Assembly (NCBI RefSeq): GCF_004217095.1 | Contig: NZ_SHKO01000001.1 | Location: forward strand, 372,001-436,000 | Reading direction: 5' to 3' | From: Advenella incenata | GTDB taxonomy: Bacteria > Pseudomonadota > Gammaproteobacteria > Burkholderiales > Burkholderiaceae_B | DNA length: 64,000 nucleotides | Shown: one piece after another, positions 59,805 to 64,000 of the stretch | Layout: each line of letters begins with the position of its first letter | How positions within the stretch are numbered: position 1 is the stretch's first letter | Position numbers and translations under genes: made by a program | The notes under the pieces: model-generated | The model's input: the letters and a program-made list of their open reading frames with translations, nothing else | Told to the model about the DNA's origin: nothing | Databases searched by the model: none

Positions 59805-62171
59805 ATGAAAAGGATATTCCGGCTGCACGGCGACTTTCCCGACGGTCAGTTGCTGCTTCGTTCACTCAAAGGACAGGAGCAGGTATCGGGTCTGTTTGAG
59901 TTCACACTTGAAATACTTAGCGAGACCCCTGCGCTGGACATCAAAAGCCTGCTGGGTGAGGCGCTTGCAGTGGAGGTAGAACAACAATCGTCTTCACGCT
60001 TTATCAACGGGATTGTGACGCGCCTTCGGCGTACCGGCAGGGATTCGTATCCGCCGAAATATTACGTTTATGAGGCCACGCTCAGCCCATGGCTATGGTA
60101 TGCCACGCAGACCAGTGATTATCGAATTTTCCAGGACAAAAGCATCAAAGACATCCTGAGCGACGTGCTGGGTGAATATGGTTTTGCGCTGGATCTGCGG
60201 CTTGTTGAGCATTATCGCAAGTGGACGTACTGCGTGCAGTATGACGAAACCGATTTTGATTTCGTCAGCCGCCTGATGGAACACGAAGGTATCTATTACT
60301 GGTTCGAACATGACCAGGGCAGGCACACCCTTGTGCTGGCCGACGACATGAGTGCGCATCGTCCGGCGCCAGGTTTGTCACGGTTGCCATATTACAGCCG
60401 ACATCATCTGGTTAACCCGCTACAGGAGTATGTAGAAGTATGGCAGCCGCGGGTTTGTCTGACACCCACCGCTTATGCCGCGACCGATTATGACCTGAAC
60501 AAGCCGCAGGCGCGCCTGGATGTGCGTCAGTTGGCTCAAGGTAAGGCAGGCCACAGCCTGAATCTGGAACAGTACGATCCGATGGGTGGTTATACCGAGC
60601 CGGAAGAAGGTGCCCATTATGCCCGCGTGCGCATGCAGGCCCTGGAAATGAAACGACAGACTATCGCGGCCACCAGTAACGCAAGAGCCTTGTGCGCTGG
60701 CCATACCTTTGTACTGAAAAACCATCCGGACAAGGTGCAGAACCGCGAGTACCTGATTGTCCGCAGCCATTACGAGTTCATTGAAGCGCCGTACCACAGC
60801 GCAGCCAGCACCGGTCAGGCGCCGGTGAACCAGCATGCCACGCTGTTGACGACGATAGAAGCGATCCCGGCAAACGTCCAGTATCGCCATCCGGCGCGCA
60901 CGCCCGAGCCGAGAACCAGCGGGCCGCAAACGGCCCGGGTCGTCGGACCGGCAGGCGAGTCGATCTGGACTGACAAATATGGCCGTATCAAGGTTCAGTT
61001 CCACTGGGACAGATATGGGAGCAAAAACGAACGCAGTTCATGCTGGATCCGGGTTTCCAGCCCCTGGGCCGGCGGCGGTTTCGGCGGGCTGCAGATCCCT
61101 CGCGTGAACGAAGAGGTGATTGTCGATTTTGTCGGTGGTCATCCTGACCGGCCCCTTGTGGTCGGCCGGGTCTATAACGCAGAGAACATGCCGCCGGTGA
61201 CGCTACCGGAGCAGGCAACGCAAAGTGGTTTTCATACGCGCACCAAGGACGGTAGTCCGGATGCGGCCAATACGGTCATGTTCGACGATAGTCAGGGCAG
61301 TGAAATGCTCAAAATGGTGGCCCAGAAAGATATGCAGAGCCGCGTGAAGAATAATGCCAATCATCGGGTGGGCGGCATGTCGGCTACCAATATTGCCGGT
61401 GCACATACCTGGAATTATGGCGGGTTGTTCAACAAACAGGTGGCACAGGCAGCCACCTACCAGCATGAGAGCGGGCATCGGTTCTCGGTAGCGGCCGACG
61501 CCACAGACTCTGTGGCGCAGCGACAGAAACGCGAATACACCGGTGCCAACACGCTTTCCGTTGGCGGTGCCGAAACGCTGACCGTTGCGGGCGAACCGGC
61601 GCTGCATGCATTCAATCAGGGAGTGCAAAGCACATTGAACGCGCATCGGACCGATAACATTACCGGCTCGGTGGTCCGTAATTTTGACAGTGGCGAAGAT
61701 GTGACGGTGAGCGGATTGTTCAGTAAAAGCGTGGGGGCCGGTGATGCCATTATGAAAGCGGACAGTTTCAAAGTGGATGCGGGCGGTCCATTCAAGCTCA
61801 ATTGTGCTGCCACATGGGAAGCCTATGCGCTGTCCGACATTCTGATGAAATCGGGCAGCCTGATCAGAGAGTCTACGCTGATGCAGTCGGTCAATCCGTC
61901 GACGTTGCATGAACAGAATATCAAGGTGGCGATCGGGGTCAATGGCATTAATTCGCGCGCCAGCAAGAGTGCCGATACCAGTGTTGCCGTCAAGCTGGCT
62001 GCTGGCGGCATGTACGATGCCATGCAACTGAGCACGGTATCGCTGGTGGGAGCGCAGGTAAAGCTTGTTGGCAACAGCAATTCTATCGACCTGGTTTCCA
62101 TCGGTCTTATCGGCGCCAATATGTCGCTTGGCAAGACCGACAGAAAATATGTATTCAGGATTGAGATATGA
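59805..62171 (+). CDS. vgrG: Type VI secretion system spike protein VgrG, second copy
   Basis: A 788-residue VgrG. The base domain (MKRIFRLHGDFPDGQLLLRSLKGQEQVSGLFEFTLEIL, FDFVSRLMEHEGIYYWFEHDQGRH) and the OB domain (VGPAGESIWTDKYGRIKVQFHWDR, RVSSPWAGGGFGGLQIPRVNEEVIVDFVGGHPDRP) match the first copy closely. The C-terminal third diverges more. ATG 59805 has AGGGGCGAACA upstream; the frame continues for 177 bases further. It starts 16 bases after the DUF4150 stop. The DUF2169 gene follows after 22 bases, so all four are one operon. Confidence 0.93.
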   Translation: MKRIFRLHGDFPDGQLLLRSLKGQEQVSGLFEFTLEILSETPALDIKSLLGEALAVEVEQQSSSRFINGIVTRLRRTGRDSYPPKYYVYEATLSPWLWYATQTSDYRIFQDKSIKDILSDVLGEYGFALDLRLVEHYRKWTYCVQYDETDFDFVSRLMEHEGIYYWFEHDQGRHTLVLADDMSAHRPAPGLSRLPYYSRHHLVNPLQEYVEVWQPRVCLTPTAYAATDYDLNKPQARLDVRQLAQGKAGHSLNLEQYDPMGGYTEPEEGAHYARVRMQALEMKRQTIAATSNARALCAGHTFVLKNHPDKVQNREYLIVRSHYEFIEAPYHSAASTGQAPVNQHATLLTTIEAIPANVQYRHPARTPEPRTSGPQTARVVGPAGESIWTDKYGRIKVQFHWDRYGSKNERSSCWIRVSSPWAGGGFGGLQIPRVNEEVIVDFVGGHPDRPLVVGRVYNAENMPPVTLPEQATQSGFHTRTKDGSPDAANTVMFDDSQGSEMLKMVAQKDMQSRVKNNANHRVGGMSATNIAGAHTWNYGGLFNKQVAQAATYQHESGHRFSVAADATDSVAQRQKREYTGANTLSVGGAETLTVAGEPALHAFNQGVQSTLNAHRTDNITGSVVRNFDSGEDVTVSGLFSKSVGAGDAIMKADSFKVDAGGPFKLNCAATWEAYALSDILMKSGSLIRESTLMQSVNPSTLHEQNIKVAIGVNGINSRASKSADTSVAVKLAAGGMYDAMQLSTVSLVGAQVKLVGNSNSIDLVSIGLIGANMSLGKTDRKYVFRIEI

Positions 62172-62193
62172 ATATGACAAGTGGCATTGGCGC

Positions 62194-64000
62194 ATGAAAA
62201 TTTCCAAGCCATTCTGCCTGAGTATCCAGATCAGGCCGTATCGCTGGCGCGGCCAGGCCCATATCGGCCTGTCTGCCGCCATTCTCGTGGACAACAGCAA
62301 GGGATATCCGGTGCTGCAAAATGAAGCGGGGCTTTGGTCGTTTGTTGCCGAGCATTTGAACGCCGAGGGCATTCTGGACCTGGGTATGCCCAAGCCACAA
62401 GCAGAGTTTCTGGTGTCGGGTAATGCCTATACTGCGCACTCGGAAGACAAAACGCAGTGCCGCGTTCAAGTGCAGGTCAATGATCGTGTCAAGCAAGTGC
62501 AGGTGTACGGAGACCGTTACTTTTTGGACAATCGCATTACTCCGGCGCAGCCTTTTGAACAACTCAACATCGGCTGGCAAAATGCCTATGGCGGGCCTGG
62601 CTTTGCGAATAACCCGATGGGCAAGGGGACTGTAGAGGAAACCATTCATGGGGTGCGTGTCAGACGGATGCCCAATGTGGAGTGGCCCGATTATCCGATT
62701 CGTGATTTCCGGGAAACCATTCACCCGGCCGGGTTGGGGGCACAGAGTATTACCTGGCCGGTTCGCTTTGGAAAAGTGGGGACGTATTCAGAACAATGGC
62801 ACAAAACTGATGCGCCCGGCTTCTTTCCCGATATGGATCCTAGCCTGTTTAATGCCGCCATGCCCGACCAGATCTTTGAAGGGCAGGCGCAACTGCCGCC
62901 CAACACCGAATATCGCGTATGGAATATGCATCCGGATAAGCCGTGCTGGCAGGGCACGGTGCCTGCGTGGCAGGCCAGATGCCTGGTGCAACTGCAGAAG
63001 GATGCCGGCACTGAGCCAGAGACCCACGATGTCGAGCTGGTGCCGACCACGCTCTGGCTGGTGCCGCATCTGGAAAGCTATATTGTGCTGTTTCACGCAA
63101 CGCTGCCGGGCTGGCATGACGACGGCGAGGAAATCAAACATATCCTGGGCGCCCTTGAATGGAAGTATTCGCCCAAAACGCATGACCATTATTGTCGCTA
63201 CATGCAAACGCGGCTGGATCATGATGAATCGGCGTTGCTGGCCTATGAAGACGCGCAACTGCTGCCTGAAAACCTGCAAACGGCAGGGTTCGATCTCAAG
63301 CCTGACTTAAATGGCGCCATGTGGGAAAAGCAGCATCGCCTGCAACGTTACCTGCTGCTGCACGCGCGTTCCGATCTGGCCTGCATGGGACTGGATGCCG
63401 AACACTATTTGCCGGAATTTGTCGGCCCCCGGCCGCAGCCGGGCATGGAGCAGTTGCTGGAAAAACAAAGGCAGCGCAATCTGGCGGTCCGCGAACATCG
63501 GGCCGAACTGGTCCAGGCCAAAGCGGCGGCAAAACGCTTCAAACAATCGGGCGGCAGGGACAAGACGCTGCCGACCCTGCTCGGTGAACCGGATTTTCTT
63601 AAAACCATCGAAGATATCAATGCCAGGACCAGAGTACCGGATCCGGGCAATAAACAGCCCAATCGCGCGCTGGATGAACTGCTGGCGCAAATTAGCCAGG
63701 CGCAAGCCAGTGAAGACAATAGCCGTATTGTCCAGCGGCAGCGCCATCGCGGCTTGCTGTTTTCCGCTCAATACCGATCTGGCGCCTACGTGCTGGATCA
63801 GACAATAGCCAGAGAGCGGCGGGAAAAGGCCATCCAGGCGGCACAGACTGATCGAGACCTGAGTGGTATGGATCTGACCGGTGCCGATCTGACGGGCCTG
63901 ATCTTTGACAATTGTGATTTCAGTCAGGCGGTGCTGATGCGCGCCGACATGACTGACGCCACATTCATTCGGTGCAATTTAAGCGAAGCTGTGCTGTTTA
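62194..64000 (+). CDS. DUF2169 domain protein with C-terminal pentapeptide repeats (runs off right edge)
   Basis: An open frame from ATG 62194 to the window end, at least 602 codons, without a stop. The first 300 or so residues are DUF2169 (RGQAHIGLSAAILVD, GDRYFLDNRITPAQPFEQLNIGWQNAYGGPGFANNPMGKG, VRRMPNVEWPDYPIRDFRETIHPAGLGA, PDQIFEGQAQLPPNTEYRVWNMHP). A helical, Arg- and Gln-rich linker follows. From about residue 555 pentapeptide repeats begin (DLSGMDLTGADLTGLIFDNCDFSQAVLMRADM). DUF2169 proteins next to vgrG and DUF4150 have been described as adaptors for effector loading in type VI secretion. The ATG has no ribosome binding site; a TTG at 62161 is possible. It is cut by the window edge. 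Confidence 0.85.
   Translation, partial: MKISKPFCLSIQIRPYRWRGQAHIGLSAAILVDNSKGYPVLQNEAGLWSFVAEHLNAEGILDLGMPKPQAEFLVSGNAYTAHSEDKTQCRVQVQVNDRVKQVQVYGDRYFLDNRITPAQPFEQLNIGWQNAYGGPGFANNPMGKGTVEETIHGVRVRRMPNVEWPDYPIRDFRETIHPAGLGAQSITWPVRFGKVGTYSEQWHKTDAPGFFPDMDPSLFNAAMPDQIFEGQAQLPPNTEYRVWNMHPDKPCWQGTVPAWQARCLVQLQKDAGTEPETHDVELVPTTLWLVPHLESYIVLFHATLPGWHDDGEEIKHILGALEWKYSPKTHDHYCRYMQTRLDHDESALLAYEDAQLLPENLQTAGFDLKPDLNGAMWEKQHRLQRYLLLHARSDLACMGLDAEHYLPEFVGPRPQPGMEQLLEKQRQRNLAVREHRAELVQAKAAAKRFKQSGGRDKTLPTLLGEPDFLKTIEDINARTRVPDPGNKQPNRALDELLAQISQAQASEDNSRIVQRQRHRGLLFSAQYRSGAYVLDQTIARERREKAIQAAQTDRDLSGMDLTGADLTGLIFDNCDFSQAVLMRADMTDATFIRCNLSEAVLF

Noticed and set aside
62168-62197. Nine-codon reading frame between vgrG and the DUF2169 gene
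   Set aside because: It overlaps the vgrG stop and the DUF2169 start and has no ribosome binding site; it may be only chance.
61203-62393. 396-codon minus-strand frame opposite the second vgrG
   Set aside because: It reads across the end of vgrG and the start of the DUF2169 gene, both strongly supported on the plus strand, so it is a mirror of codon bias.
62648-63808. Two plus-strand open frames (220 and 165 codons) inside the DUF2169 region
   Set aside because: They are in another frame than the continuous DUF2169-pentapeptide gene and yield Arg/Cys/Trp-rich translations typical of shadow frames.

Overview
The window looks like a chromosomal stretch of a GC-rich betaproteobacterium of the order Burkholderiales, most likely family Alcaligenaceae (Advenella/Bordetella/Achromobacter type). 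The clues are four stand-alone Bug-type (TctC-like) periplasmic binding proteins, small catabolic operons built from CaiB CoA-transferases and lyases with IclR or LysR regulators, a malate synthase G, and protein sequences of general betaproteobacterial character. The genus is an inference, not shown by the sequence. I saw no rRNA, tRNA, CRISPR array, prophage or insertion sequence.

Layout. 1-6.0 kb: the end of an unknown gene, a DUF488 gene, then a membrane PQQ glucose-type dehydrogenase (gcd) lying behind a receptor that closely resembles the PQQ importer PqqU/YncD. 6.0-7.6 kb: isochorismatase-like hydrolase and GlxA-type AraC regulator. 7.8-13.8 kb: IclR regulator and a catabolic operon (HMG-CoA-lyase-like enzyme, CaiB transferase, two Bug proteins, SMP-30 lactonase) with a promoter overlapped by two palindromes. 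14.1-17.4 kb: LpxL-type acyltransferase, quinone oxidoreductase, VapBC toxin-antitoxin, YjbQ. 17.6-20.8 kb: D-malate/tartrate dehydrogenase with its Bug protein and divergent LysR. 21-26.6 kb: small membrane protein, gamma-glutamylcyclotransferase, methyltransferase, ABC-2 exporter, LpxH-like phosphoesterase and LysE/ArgO exporter. 26.7-31.2 kb: ProVW glycine betaine transporter with two tandem ProX paralogues.

31.5-36.4 kb: cupin, Bug, CaiB and acyl-CoA dehydrogenase genes with a convergent IclR gene. 36.6-42.5 kb: penicillin-acylase-family hydrolase, phosphoesterase, copper chaperone, glycine-zipper lipoprotein, glutathione transferase and GNAT. 42.5-48.2 kb: a peptide ABC transporter in the order oppF-B-C-D-A with four-base overlaps. 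48.3-55.9 kb: an Lgt-like/TlpA fusion, MdfA, ferredoxin-NADP reductase, UvrD-like helicase and malate synthase G. 55.9-56.7 kb: a yefM-yoeB module between two exact 33-bp direct repeats, followed by a strong terminator. 57-64 kb: a type VI secretion spike cluster (vgrG, DUF4150 PAAR-like, vgrG, DUF2169 plus pentapeptide repeats) running off the right edge.

The common theme is scavenging of organic acids, peptides, osmolytes and a cofactor, with stress and competition modules between. The items I would follow first are the repeat-bounded yefM-yoeB module, the PqqU-Gcd pair, the lactonase/CoA-transferase/lyase operon with its tandem operator, and the T6SS cluster, whose toxin gene may lie just beyond the window.
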